Shown here: positions 1 to 8,664 of the stretch, in pieces
Position numbering within the stretch: position 1 is the first letter of the stretch
Layout of the letters: every line of letters begins with the position of its first letter
Source: Lactobacillaceae bacterium
Lineage (GTDB): Bacteria > Bacillota > Bacilli > Lactobacillales > Lactobacillaceae
Reading direction: 5' to 3'
DNA length: 49,408 nt
NCBI GenBank assembly: GCA_031289615.1
Contig: JAITPD010000005.1
Span: 1-49,408, forward strand
Program-made: the position numbers and the translations under genes
Notes under the pieces: model-generated
Databases searched by the model: none
What the model was told of the DNA's origin: nothing
What the model saw: the letters and a program-made list of their open reading frames with translations, nothing else

Positions 1-1772
1 TTTCCGCCGGCCATCGTCATCGTGATATAACTTGGCAAGCCCGTGTCGCTATTAAGAGTCGCAATCGTATATGGGCTGCTTGAAAGCGCGGTTGCTGTCG
101 TATCATCTGGATTTTGCCAGTAGTAAGATGTTTTCCCAGGAGTTAGATTGCTTAGCTGCGTGACTTGAACTTGGAAATTTGGCTTCACTCCGCGGTCATC
201 CGTAAAATTAAGTTGCATTTGGTCATTTCCAGGAATCAAGGTACTCCAACTGCCGTTAACTGGCAGCGTTCCTAGCAAAACATTGTAAGTCCGATCAGGC
301 GTTGAGGCATTCATTGCCATCCCATCCGGTGTATAGAATTGAATATACTTAGCTGTCTGCAAATATGCAAGATCGCTGTTGGTATAACTTGTCGGCGTCA
401 TATTTGCAGAACTAAATTGACCGTTCGTAATTCCTGTTGCAACGCGCTTCCACAGATCGTTAATTCCACCAGTTCCGTCATATATTGTTGAAGCATGTAG
501 TCGTAATCCAGATCCATTGATGTTGATTGGAATATCTGCACTTGCATCAAAAACCGTCCCGCCTTTAGTTTGCAATCTCCACAACTTTGAATCATTGACA
601 TTAATCACCGAATTGATTCCAGGCGAACCAGAAATTAGGGAAGCACTTGTATTTAAATTATTTATTTTAATGATCGCGCCTTTACCAAAGTTCCAGTTAA
701 CTGGTCCATTGTTGCCAAAGCCATCTAAGTTAATCGAACCACCACCAGTTGCAACCTCAAAGTCACCATAATCGCCAATGTTAAAAGTCCATGCGTCATT
801 TCCGCTCCACATAAACCAACTACCAAAGCGATGGGCAGTTTTCTCAGTTCCATTGATTTTAAAAGAAGCATTGTTTCCAATATTCCACGTTAATGGCCCA
901 CTATTACCGTCATCGTAGTACATAGTGTATGTGTCATCCAAGTTCCAAATTAGATTGGCATTATCATGAATGTTTAAAATTGATGAGGTATTTCCATACG
1001 TATACAATGGTTGATCATTTTCCCAACTTTGATTTAGGGTTGTTGTTCCATCCATCACCTCAATATCAAAGCCACCTTGAACCCATTCACCTTGATTATC
1101 TATTCCTGCACGATCATTTTTTTCATAGATGTTAAATGTATTATTTCCATACAGTTTAATCACCCCATTATCATTGCGTAAGGGGGATGCTCCACCAGTT
1201 GAGTTTCCATTTGTATACGTCACATTCTTATATGCTGTGATTGCCGTGGCAGCACCTGTGATTGGGAAAATACCATTCGCATTCGCAAGAACCACATTGG
1301 CATCCTCTAGTTCTAAAAGCGTATTATTGGTAACCTTGTTGCTTGACGAATAAAATCCTGAAGTATTATCGCGACCATTATTAGTAGTCGCTGTGGGATT
1401 AATTCCCGCATAAAGAGTATGTTGATTTGCCTTAATCGTGACACCAAAGCCATCACGTAGCGCTATTCCAGTCTCAAATGCTGAAACTCCTGGAACATCC
1501 CCAATCACATTAAAAACAACTTGTTGCACTGCTCCGGTACCATTAGCAACAACATTATACGTGTCAAACATGTCCACCCAAGTGTCGACATTATAGTACG
1601 TGTTTCCAGCTGTCCCAGTCACTGATCCATTCGTATCCGTCATGTAACCTGGTGTTGTGGCAGTTCCTTGCGTATTAGATAAATCTGCTGCAGACCCTGT
1701 TCCACTTAAACCAAACAATCCAAACATGAGGAATAGCAAGCTTAGCAATATTTTTTTCATCGTTATTGTCAT
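1..1772 (-). CDS. Large secreted pectate-lyase-like adhesin of the WxL cluster (partial, C-terminus outside window)
   Basis: The reading frame is open for 590 codons from an ATG at 1772 to the window edge. An AGGAGGAG ribosome-binding site lies a few bases before the start. The N-terminus has a lysine pair, a hydrophobic stretch (residues about 6-25) and a likely cleavage near G-S-A-A, so it is secreted. Residues about 30-470 are rich in Asn, Thr and Gly, with repeated short beta-strand motifs of the type WNIG and FNIG. This is typical of the pectate-lyase-like (beta-helix) adhesive domains found in large surface proteins of WxL loci. It is the last visible gene of the operon, 16 bp after the WxL-like gene. 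A C-terminal WxL domain is expected beyond the edge but is not visible here. Role inferred: adhesion or polysaccharide binding at the cell surface. Confidence 0.75.
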   Translation of the reverse strand, partial: MTITMKKILLSLLFLMFGLFGLSGTGSAADLSNTQGTATTPGYMTDTNGSVTGTAGNTYYNVDTWVDMFDTYNVVANGTGAVQQVVFNVIGDVPGVSAFETGIALRDGFGVTIKANQHTLYAGINPTATTNNGRDNTSGFYSSSNKVTNNTLLELEDANVVLANANGIFPITGAATAITAYKNVTYTNGNSTGGASPLRNDNGVIKLYGNNTFNIYEKNDRAGIDNQGEWVQGGFDIEVMDGTTTLNQSWENDQPLYTYGNTSSILNIHDNANLIWNLDDTYTMYYDDGNSGPLTWNIGNNASFKINGTEKTAHRFGSWFMWSGNDAWTFNIGDYGDFEVATGGGSINLDGFGNNGPVNWNFGKGAIIKINNLNTSASLISGSPGINSVINVNDSKLWRLQTKGGTVFDASADIPININGSGLRLHASTIYDGTGGINDLWKRVATGITNGQFSSANMTPTSYTNSDLAYLQTAKYIQFYTPDGMAMNASTPDRTYNVLLGTLPVNGSWSTLIPGNDQMQLNFTDDRGVKPNFQVQVTQLSNLTPGKTSYYWQNPDDTTATALSSSPYTIATLNSDTGLPSYITMTMAGG

Positions 1773-1788
1773 GTTCTCCTCCTGAACT

Positions 1789-2334
1789 TTAAATTCCAGC
1801 AACGAGGCTGTGAGTAATTATCGCATTATACTGGACACCAGTTGACAGGCCGGTCTTATTCAGCAAATTAAGCGTTGCATTAGCCCCACCGGACACGTTT
1901 AACCCATTTGTATCAGCTCCTGCCCTAATAACTGTTCCATTTTGATTAAAAATATTGATCTGCGAGCTACCTTGAACACTTCCATCCGTCGAATCAGCAA
2001 CTGAAAGTATGAAATCTATCACCGGCAACTTTTTAGCTGAATTATTAGCGATGGTAAAATCACTAATTTTGGCTTGAATTTGAAAACCGCTCGATCCACC
2101 TCTTAAATCAACAATAGTATACGGTTGATCCCCGCTCGCTACCACCTGCTGCACGGTATTTTTGGCTGTCCCAAAATCAAAACTTGGATAAGCTGTCATA
2201 TATAATGCATTTGTTGAAGGTGCCGTCACATTGATATTTGCCGTACCATTACCATTGGTTACTGCCTCCGCGTTCGTATAGAAAGAACTAGCAAATACTA
2301 ATGTCATAATACTTATCACAAATATTTTTTTCAT
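1789..2334 (-). CDS. Secreted WxL-like protein with degenerate WxL motifs
   Basis: The protein has 181 residues starting at the ATG at 2334, 8 nt after a GGAGG site; an in-frame ATG at 2340 is too close to that site. A signal peptide covers about residues 1-22 (MKKIFVISIMTLVFASS, cut near NAEA). The rest resembles the C-terminal WxL domain of its neighbours: SFDFGTAKN matches their SLDFGTQKI, and it ends in a similar strand. However, the first Trp-x-Leu position reads GFQIQ and the second reads VQYNAIITH, so both tryptophans are missing. It may be a non-peptidoglycan-binding partner, or a diverged subunit that relies on the other WxL proteins. It sits between sortase and the large adhesin in a tight operon. 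Confidence 0.7.
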   Translation of the reverse strand: MKKIFVISIMTLVFASSFYTNAEAVTNGNGTANINVTAPSTNALYMTAYPSFDFGTAKNTVQQVVASGDQPYTIVDLRGGSSGFQIQAKISDFTIANNSAKKLPVIDFILSVADSTDGSVQGSSQINIFNQNGTVIRAGADTNGLNVSGGANATLNLLNKTGLSTGVQYNAIITHSLVAGI

Positions 2335-2357
2335 CTGCATAGCCTCCATATCCTTTT

Positions 2358-3143
2358 TTACTTTCTGCGTGTCGTCCAAAAAACTAATTTAATCGCTCCA
2401 ATCCAGCCAATTCCAATCAAGAACAGTGGCAACCACCATGCTCGTACTTCTTCATTTTTAATTGCTTGCTGATTAGCTTTACGCGTTTGACCGATTTTGT
2501 TTCTAGTCTCTTTTAATGCCTTTTCGCCCGTCACAACACGCGTTAAACGAGCTTGAACTAAGACTCGATTGACTGTCCTAGTCGCATCTGAACACGTCAC
2601 TAGACTAATCCGCGATTCCCCCACAGTATCATGAACTCTTTCAATTTGATTTTCAGTAATCGTATTTTTTTGATGAATCTTATAAACGTAATACTTGCCT
2701 AAATATTGTAGATAAACCGTTTGCGCAATTTTAGTTTTTGTCAATGAGCCAAAGTGCAGATTGCGCAGCCCCATATTATGCGCCACCAAAACCAAGTTAT
2801 GATTGATTGGCTGACGTTTTGGGAACAAAGAAACTGCGCCAAACGTCAAATTGGCATTAGTTAAACTTGTATAAACATCGTCGCGCAAACCAATCGCTGG
2901 AATCGCCACCTGACCAACTGCATCTCTATTTTGTTGCTTGACATAATTCAGCATCGTGGAAAGCGTTACTGGTCTAATCGTTTGCGCCGGTTGAATTCGT
3001 GGTAATTTGGTTTGATAATGCACCGTCTGATGACCTGCCAACCGCAGAGCTTGATAATCCCGAAACACAGGAAGTGCAAACAACACAGCAGCCAATGTAA
3101 AGATGCTGATCACCACTCCTCTTAATATAAGCTGCTTATCCAT
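2358..3143 (-). CDS. Sortase, class A-like, with C-terminal membrane segment
   Basis: This 261-residue membrane transpeptidase would join LPXTG proteins to the wall. An N-terminal membrane segment covers residues about 8-26. The catalytic residues are visible: His122 in VLVAHNMG, Cys184 in SLVTCSD and Arg193 in TVNRVLVQ. A second hydrophobic segment near residues 236-256 (WWLPLFLIGIGWIGAIKLVF) followed by TTRRK resembles the C-terminal anchor seen in pilin-type sortases, although the TC motif is of class A style. The likely local substrate is the small LPNTG protein encoded at 7013-7363. The gene begins 9 bp after the DUF916/DUF3324 gene ends, so it is clearly co-transcribed. The class assignment is less certain than the family. 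Confidence 0.88.
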   Translation of the reverse strand: MDKQLILRGVVISIFTLAAVLFALPVFRDYQALRLAGHQTVHYQTKLPRIQPAQTIRPVTLSTMLNYVKQQNRDAVGQVAIPAIGLRDDVYTSLTNANLTFGAVSLFPKRQPINHNLVLVAHNMGLRNLHFGSLTKTKIAQTVYLQYLGKYYVYKIHQKNTITENQIERVHDTVGESRISLVTCSDATRTVNRVLVQARLTRVVTGEKALKETRNKIGQTRKANQQAIKNEEVRAWWLPLFLIGIGWIGAIKLVFWTTRRK

Positions 3144-3152
3144 GAACCAACC

Positions 3153-4385
3153 CTACTTTACTTTTTTAATCAATCGAACATGCTTTCCTTGCTTCAAAAG
3201 GCGCTTGTATTCGCGTTCTGAAACTTTCCGCATCACGGTAACTAACTTGCCTTCCACGTCACGCACGTCTTCTTCGATTTCAACAAGCTCGTCATCCTTA
3301 AGACGCTTCCAAAGAATGAACCACAACAATCCACCAAGTAAGGCTAAGACGATTGCAACAATCATCAACAACTTCAGCCAATCAAAGTGCTTAATCGTAA
3401 CGTCCTTGGCATTGTATTTCTTGGCAACCGCACCAGAAATCGTAAACTTCCGGTTAAATTGCCAGCGATACTTATATTGATCTCCTTGCTTGTTAAAGAG
3501 CTTCGTTTTATATTTTCCATTAACGTCCTTTAAAGCATACGCAGTGAGTTTCAAGCGATATGTTCCCGGATTAAGCTTCTTTCCATTTCCCAGCATCACT
3601 GAATAATCAAAATTACTATTGGGCGCCATTTGCATCATGTTGTCCTTTGATGAATACAGAACTTTCTTTCCGTTGGCGTCAAAAATTTTTGCACTGACTG
3701 CCATTTGATTAACATAAACTGCCAGTGGGTTTTGCAAATTCATTGAAATAGCGTTCCGATAATTAACCTGGTTAGCTTGAATCTTGCTTAACTTCAAACC
3801 ATCATGATTAATTTTTGCATCAGAATATGGATTTGGAATCGACTGACGTATTAAAAAGCCAAGCTGAAAGCCATAAATATTTTTAATTGCCATAGTTGAA
3901 GACTTGTTCGTTTTTGCAGCCTTATCTGCCGCTTGATCAGAGAATGTCAATCCACCAGCAATGATTCCTTCAACATGTTGCTCCGGCATCGTGACATGCA
4001 CGATCACATCTTTAGTTTCACCTGGCTGAATTGTGACATTTGGCTGAACCGTTAACAAATCCTTCAAGTTGTACTTCAGAGTTCGATCAATTTTTGACTT
4101 GTTGGTACCGTACTCAACAACTCCATTGATGTTAGTTGTTGCCGGTGCGACTTTAGTAGTGACCGTGACTGGCTTTTTAGTCGAATTTGAATATCTGAGC
4201 GTCACGTCTTGTGATTCACCTGGTTGCAAGACCAAATTATAAAACCCATCTTTTTTGTCAACCTGATTGTCTGGCAAGACCGGTACAACCGAAAAACTCA
4301 ATTGATTTGCAGATACTAGCTCACCCATGCTCAAGCCGATGATAGTAACCATAATTAACAATAAATATTTAATAAACTTTTGCAT
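3153..4385 (-). CDS. WxL-binding surface protein, DUF916 plus DUF3324 domains
   Basis: This is a 410-residue protein with its start at the ATG at 4385, 6 nt after an AAAGGA site; an upstream in-frame ATG lacks such a site. The signal peptide is MQKFIKYLLLIMVTIIGLSM with cleavage near VSA. Residues about 27-150 form a DUF916-type domain (YNLVLQPGESQDVTLRYSN, EGIIAGGLTF). Residues about 160-310 form the DUF3324-type domain. A membrane helix follows at about 337-360 (LLMIVAIVLALLGGLLWFI) with a charged cytoplasmic tail of about 50 residues. Proteins of this family anchor and present WxL proteins at the cell surface. It lies in the operon between two WxL genes and the sortase. Confidence 0.88.
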   Translation of the reverse strand: MQKFIKYLLLIMVTIIGLSMGELVSANQLSFSVVPVLPDNQVDKKDGFYNLVLQPGESQDVTLRYSNSTKKPVTVTTKVAPATTNINGVVEYGTNKSKIDRTLKYNLKDLLTVQPNVTIQPGETKDVIVHVTMPEQHVEGIIAGGLTFSDQAADKAAKTNKSSTMAIKNIYGFQLGFLIRQSIPNPYSDAKINHDGLKLSKIQANQVNYRNAISMNLQNPLAVYVNQMAVSAKIFDANGKKVLYSSKDNMMQMAPNSNFDYSVMLGNGKKLNPGTYRLKLTAYALKDVNGKYKTKLFNKQGDQYKYRWQFNRKFTISGAVAKKYNAKDVTIKHFDWLKLLMIVAIVLALLGGLLWFILWKRLKDDELVEIEEDVRDVEGKLVTVMRKVSEREYKRLLKQGKHVRLIKKVK

Positions 4386-4445
4386 TCCAATTCCTTTCAA
4401 GCGCCTTTCCATTCTGCTGTGTTTTCCTGTAAATTGGTTTTTCTT

Positions 4446-4886
4446 GTGATACAGTAGCTATGCAACATCTTGGCCATTTTTAACTTACGTGATAGCTTTC
4501 GACTTTGGTTATTTTTTTATTTGCGTGGTGGATTTTCGATAAAGATAGTAAGTGGCGACACGGCCCCATTCGACTATACATTTTTGCAAAATGCGTCGAA
4601 TTGGTGCCGCTACCTCGCTGATTCACCTACTATCATCATATCAATCCATCACGCTTTTACTAAAGTGACAAGATGTTACGCACTTTGCTTGATCTGCGAA
4701 GCGATTCTGTCGTCGGATGACCAGTCCCTGCCGAATCTAGGCGAACCTTTTCACGCGTGCTTTAGCGCCGTGAAATTGGCGAATTATTTCGCCATTCGCC
4801 ATGAATCGTGCAGGGCAAATCCGAACGTAAAGAATCTTTAGCGAAGCTGATCAAACAAAGTACAATTACATACCTAACCACATACT
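4446..4886. repeat. Nested palindromic repeat element, copy A
   Basis: This copy has a left arm with TTGGCCATTTTT near 4470, the shared core GATAGTAAGTGGCGACACGG, an internal hairpin CATTTTTGCAAAATG, the core GGTGCCGCTACCTCGC and a right arm CACCTACTATCATCAT. A terminal module (about 4680-4850) adds its own long inverted repeat between GATTCTGTCGTCGGAT and ATCCGAACGTAAAGAATC, and inside that the hairpins TTTCACG/CGTGAAA and GGCGAA/TTCGCC. The edges are approximate. The element fills the gap between two WxL-operon genes (4386-4953). Confidence 0.85.
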
Positions 4887-4887
4887 C

Positions 4888-4926
4888 TAAACATAGAAGC
4901 TGGCAGATAAATTTCCACCAGCTTCT
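4888..4926 (-). terminator. Hairpin after the WxL gene 4954-5760
   Basis: Read on the minus strand, AGAAGCTGG and CCAGCTTCT form a perfect 9-bp stem directly downstream of the WxL gene stop. The following bases (ATGTTTAG) are only weakly T-rich, so termination may be partial, which would suit a graded WxL operon. Confidence 0.6.
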
Positions 4927-4953
4927 GTATCCATATCAATCAAATTGACCTGA

Positions 4954-5760
4954 TTAACTTACAATTTGACTGGGTGTATCACCAAGCATCCATTGGACTG
5001 TAGTTGTATAACCAGCTGCAACCCTGCCACTCTTACCAGGTACAAATAATGTCGCCGCTGAGTCTGTTGATGAACGGACAACAGCACTACCATCGTGATT
5101 ATGGCTAACTTGGTTGAATTTCAGTGAATTTTCATCACCAAAACTTAACAAGTGCGTCCCAGAAGTTCCATTGACCTCCCCGTCCATTGCAGCCGTTCCT
5201 GACATTAAGTCAATTACGCCACCACCAGGTATTAAAACAAAGCTTTCTCTTATTGTTACGCCAGTTCCAGCTGTTGTAGTCACATGGGTTACAATACTAA
5301 ATTCCACCTGCGCACCCTTCAGTTTAATTCCTCTGGCTGTTGTGAATTCATTTACTTGCTTTGCTGACAAAATCCAACCAGAAAACGTTCCACGATTATC
5401 AGTAATTTGAACGTAATTAGATCCCGTTGCTTTAGTCCCGTCTTCCTTTGTATATACTTGGGCGGACGCTTCATAAATCGCATCAGATGCAGTAATCTTT
5501 TGAACCCCGAAGTCTAGTGAAGATACGAAGTCCAATGAAAGTGGCCCAGCCGTTATAGAATTAACACCATTACTAACTGGATTCTCAGGGGTAACTGGAG
5601 AAGTTGGGTCAGTTGGATCTACAGGCTTGGTCCGATCGGTGCTGGCAATATAACCAATACCATTAGTTGTATCATACGTATCCATCGTTGCTGTACTTGT
5701 AGTCAGGGCGAACAATAACAACGATGCAAATGTAATTGTTATTGTTACTTTTTTATTCAT
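4954..5760 (-). CDS. WxL domain surface protein
   Basis: This 268-residue secreted protein would bind peptidoglycan through its C-terminal WxL domain. The signal peptide is at residues 1-25. A Pro/Asp/Thr-rich spacer (KPVDPTDPTSPVTPENP) follows at about 45-62. The WxL domain shows GPLSLDFVSSLDFG, the first motif in FSGWILSAKQ, and the second near the C-terminus in TTVQWMLGDTPS. The start at 5760 has an AGAGGGA site about 9 nt upstream. It belongs to the same family as the 6230-6964 gene, which suggests local duplication. Repeat copies A and B flank it on both sides. Confidence 0.92.
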   Translation of the reverse strand: MNKKVTITITFASLLLFALTTSTATMDTYDTTNGIGYIASTDRTKPVDPTDPTSPVTPENPVSNGVNSITAGPLSLDFVSSLDFGVQKITASDAIYEASAQVYTKEDGTKATGSNYVQITDNRGTFSGWILSAKQVNEFTTARGIKLKGAQVEFSIVTHVTTTAGTGVTIRESFVLIPGGGVIDLMSGTAAMDGEVNGTSGTHLLSFGDENSLKFNQVSHNHDGSAVVRSSTDSAATLFVPGKSGRVAAGYTTTVQWMLGDTPSQIVS

Positions 5761-5837
5761 AAGCTGCTTCCCTCTTTAATAAACGTTTTTAGTGAATTAA
5801 TTTCGGCAAAAACATTCGGATTTACGCTAATTAACTT

Positions 5838-6214
5838 CCACGTTTTAACATATTGGTCATTTTTTACTTGCGTGGTAGCTTTTCGATAAAGATAGTAAGC
5901 GGCGACACGGTCCCATTCTACTTTTAATTTCGGTAAACCGAAATTTAGTCGAATTGGTGCCGCTACCTCGCGTGATCACCTACTATCATCATTTCAATCC
6001 ACCACGCTTTAAATAAAAATGACCAAGTTTGCTATTCAGCGTAGCGATTCTGTCGTCGGATGACCAGCCCTTGCCGAATCTAGGCGAACCTTTTCACGCG
6101 CGCTTTAGTGCCGTGAAATTTGCAAATTATTTTGCCATTCGACATGAATCGTGCAGGGCAAATCCGAACGAAAGAATCTTTAGCGAAGCTGAAACAAACT
6201 AATTAAACGTTTCA
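5838..6214. repeat. Nested palindromic repeat element, copy B
   Basis: It has the same order of cores as copy A: TTGGTCATTTTTTACTTGCG on the left, GATAGTAAGCGGCGACACGG, an internal hairpin AATTTCGGT/ACCGAAATT, then CGCTACCTCGC and CACCTACTATCATCAT. It also has the terminal module running from GATTCTGTCGTCGGATGACC to GCAGGGCAAATCCGAACG. The gap 5761-6229 between the two WxL genes is almost entirely this element. A fragment resembling the terminal module (ATTCGGATTTACG) lies just left of it at about 5815. Confidence 0.85.
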
Positions 6215-6229
6215 TAATTATCCTACACA

Positions 6230-6964
6230 TTAAATAGCATTGTTGACAGATGGTGTTTGTGACAAATTCCACTGCAATGTTGTAGTGTATGCCCCAACAC
6301 GCTTAGTAGCTGCTCCAGGCACATCTAACGCAATTGCCGTTGCCCCAGAAGTAGCGTCATTTCCATAACGGGTCACCCATGTCCCTTGACCTTCATTAGC
6401 TTGAGCAGTAGTCACGACTGTTGCCGCACCCTTCTTCAAAATAAAACTAGTAGCAGCAGTTGGAACGCCAGCATTAGAACCAGTAGCAGTCAGCGCATTA
6501 CCATTCGTAAATGAAATCTGTGCCCCATTCAAGATGTTAGCACCATTCAAGAAATCGTCCATTTGTGTAACGTTCAAAGACCAACCTAGATCTTCACCAG
6601 TGTTATCAGTCACTTGAACATAATTTGGCACATCCTTGGGCGCTCCACTAGCATCAATTCCTGAGGTCAATGCTGCATAATATGTTTCGTTAGTTGACGT
6701 AATCTTTTGGGTTCCAAAATCAAGTGATGATGCAAAATCAATTGAAAGTGGTCCAGCCGTTCCAGGATTAGAAGGTTGGTTTGGCACAAAAGGCTTATTA
6801 GGATCAGTTGGGTCAACTGGCTTGGTTGGATCAGTGTTTGGTGTAAATGTCACTGAGGCATTTGATGAATATTGCACAGGTGTAACTGCGGCAATTACAC
6901 TCGTTGATTGAGATAGCAAAAATGCTGAAAGTGCTACACTAGTAAATAAAACTGTCTTCTTCAT
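6230..6964 (-). CDS. WxL domain surface protein
   Basis: The protein has 244 residues, with the start placed at the ATG at 6964, 7 nt after AAGGAGA. An upstream in-frame ATG would add 14 residues without a clear site. The signal peptide is MKKTVLFTSVALSAFLLS, cut near IAA. A spacer with TDPTKPVDPTDPNKPF follows, then the WxL domain with GPLSIDFASSLDFGTQKI, the first motif in DLGWSLNV and the second in TTLQWNLSQTPS. It is a paralogue of the 4954-5760 protein and presumably shares the same DUF916/DUF3324 partner. It lies 48 bp after the LPXTG gene, at the 5' part of the operon. Confidence 0.92.
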   Translation of the reverse strand: MKKTVLFTSVALSAFLLSQSTSVIAAVTPVQYSSNASVTFTPNTDPTKPVDPTDPNKPFVPNQPSNPGTAGPLSIDFASSLDFGTQKITSTNETYYAALTSGIDASGAPKDVPNYVQVTDNTGEDLGWSLNVTQMDDFLNGANILNGAQISFTNGNALTATGSNAGVPTAATSFILKKGAATVVTTAQANEGQGTWVTRYGNDATSGATAIALDVPGAATKRVGAYTTTLQWNLSQTPSVNNAI

Positions 6965-7012
6965 GAAAATTCTCCTTAAATATAAAACAAACGACGTCAA
7001 TATCAATTGAAC

Positions 7013-7363
7013 CTAACGATAGGCTCTCTTCGGTATTAAAATTGCTCCCCCTAAGATTATTAGTAATAGTGGCAAGCCAAATTTTTGCAGGAAAGATCGA
7101 TCCCCCGTATTTGGTAAAACCGGCTCTGTCCCCTTAACATTTACCCCACCGTAAAACGGATTGTCCTTCTCATTTGGTTGAAAAACTTGTCCAGTTGAAT
7201 TACCTGGCTTTGGCGTAACTTTTGGATATTCATATTTACCAACAACACCAACATTACCGGTAACATTCACATTTGAATGACCGACACCCTTGTCATCAGC
7301 CATCACAACCGGGCCAAAGAAAAGGCTTAAACCCACACTAACAAGCAGAATAATTGTCTTCAA
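7013..7363 (-). CDS. Small LPXTG-anchored surface protein of the WxL cluster
   Basis: This is a 116-residue protein. I place the start at the TTG at 7363, because an AAAGGGGGTG site lies about 10 nt upstream and the signal peptide (MKTIILLVSVGLSLFFGP, cut near VMA) then begins at residue 1. Upstream in-frame GTG and TTG codons are possible alternatives. The C-terminus is a classical sorting signal: LPNTGD at about residue 85, a hydrophobic stretch and the tail KRAYR. The likely sortase is the one encoded at 2358-3143. Small LPXTG proteins of this sort are common first genes of WxL loci. Confidence 0.82.
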   Translation of the reverse strand: MKTIILLVSVGLSLFFGPVVMADDKGVGHSNVNVTGNVGVVGKYEYPKVTPKPGNSTGQVFQPNEKDNPFYGGVNVKGTEPVLPNTGDRSFLQKFGLPLLLIILGGAILIPKRAYR

Positions 7364-7587
7364 CTCATTCACACCCCCTTTAGCGTTAAAATTATTCAAA
7401 AAGAAATCCTCAAATTAGCTTCATTATTTCGCTAACTCAAGTTCCTTACATAAAGTTTAATATAATTTTTAAGCGCGTTTATATGGTTTTTTTAACAATT
7501 ATTTAAAATTAATCACACACAAAATTAAAACTTTTCTCATATTTCCTTCGCATTTTAATTTATAAAGAAGTTCGCAACGGCAGTTTA

Positions 7588-7632
7588 CAAAAAATAGACC
7601 AACTTCCCCTTCGTTTAGGAAATTGATCTATT
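7588..7632 (-). terminator. Rho-independent terminator of the LacI-family gene
   Basis: On the minus strand the arms AATAGATCAATTTCC and GGAAGTTGGTCTATT pair over 15 positions with two G-U pairs, followed by TTTTTT. It lies 14 bp after the regulator's stop codon. The remaining sequence from 7364 to 7587 is AT-rich and should hold the WxL operon promoter, but I could not identify a convincing -35/-10 pair. Confidence 0.85.
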
Positions 7633-7645
7633 ATATCTACTTTTT

Positions 7646-8581
7646 TTAGCGTGTACTTTCACGCACAATCAAATCAGGCGCTACAACTTTTGAAACACAA
7701 GGCTTATCTTCAATCAGGTTCACAAGTTCATCAGCAATCATCCTTGAAATTTTCTCCAGTGGTTGCCGAATTGTTGTTAGCTGTGGCGAGGTAATGCGGT
7801 CAATGAACAGCCCGTCAAAACCAACAACTCCATATTTTTCAGGAATCGAATCTTTGCGTCCCAATGCCCGCAAAACTCCTAAGGCAATTCGATCTGTCGC
7901 GCACACAAAGCCCGTATTTTCAGGGAAGTCAAGTTTCTTAATAATATTTTCAGTCGCAGCAGAACTATTGGGTGCAAAATACTTAGTAGCATTCAACCCA
8001 CTCCGCTTCATCACTAATTCATAGCCCTTTTCACGTTCAAGTTCAAACGGACGACCATTTTGAATTCCGACAAAAACAACATCATCATAGCCAAGATCCA
8101 GCAAATATTGCGTGCTCATCTCCAAGCCTAATTTATTATTTACATCAATATAAGGCAAATTAGAATCATCAGGTGTTAAGCCATATAAAATCACCGGCAC
8201 ATCCATTGATTCAAAAATAGGAAGTTGTTCTTCCGACCATCCTGTCACAATAATTGCCTCAGCATTCGAACTCTTCCGGTGCTCATATGAAATCTCCATC
8301 GTATAGCCACGATTTTGGAATTCTTCCGCTAAATGCAAAAGTAAATATGCATAATTTGGTTCAACCTTTTCAATATCATCAAGAATTAGAAACTGAACAC
8401 CATAAGTCCGATCAGAAACCAATTCTTTTGCGGCGCGGTTTGGCTTATAATTAATTTCTTTAATAATCTGTTCAACAACTTCGCGTACTTCCGCTGAAAC
8501 CTTTTCTGGATGATTAATCACACGCGAAACAGTCATTTTTGACACACTTGCTCGGCGTGCCACATCTGCAATTGTCGCCAT
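7646..8581 (-). CDS. LacI-family transcriptional regulator
   Basis: The protein has 311 residues, starting at MATIADVARR (ATG at 8581) with GGGAG about 9 nt upstream. The N-terminal helix-turn-helix and hinge are clear: TIADVARRASVSKMTVSRVI followed by NHPEKVS. The rest is a periplasmic-binding-like sensor domain ending in PDLIVRESTR, typical of family repressors. The ligand cannot be read from sequence. It is monocistronic, with its own terminator downstream and the glycosyltransferase-like gene upstream. LacI-type dyads upstream of the next two genes (9683 and 11420) are candidate targets, by inference only. Confidence 0.92.
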   Translation of the reverse strand: MATIADVARRASVSKMTVSRVINHPEKVSAEVREVVEQIIKEINYKPNRAAKELVSDRTYGVQFLILDDIEKVEPNYAYLLLHLAEEFQNRGYTMEISYEHRKSSNAEAIIVTGWSEEQLPIFESMDVPVILYGLTPDDSNLPYIDVNNKLGLEMSTQYLLDLGYDDVVFVGIQNGRPFELEREKGYELVMKRSGLNATKYFAPNSSAATENIIKKLDFPENTGFVCATDRIALGVLRALGRKDSIPEKYGVVGFDGLFIDRITSPQLTTIRQPLEKISRMIADELVNLIEDKPCVSKVVAPDLIVRESTR

Positions 8582-8664
8582 TTTCTGTTCTCCCAACATT
8601 TAGCTTTTAAATTATCATAACGAAATGATTTAAATAATTTGTTATCAAAACATGCTGATTTTAT

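Noticed and set aside
4470..4841. Plus-strand ORF of 123 codons between WxL genes
   Set aside because: It lies entirely inside repeat copy A; its protein is read from palindromic DNA and has no ribosome-binding site or family resemblance.
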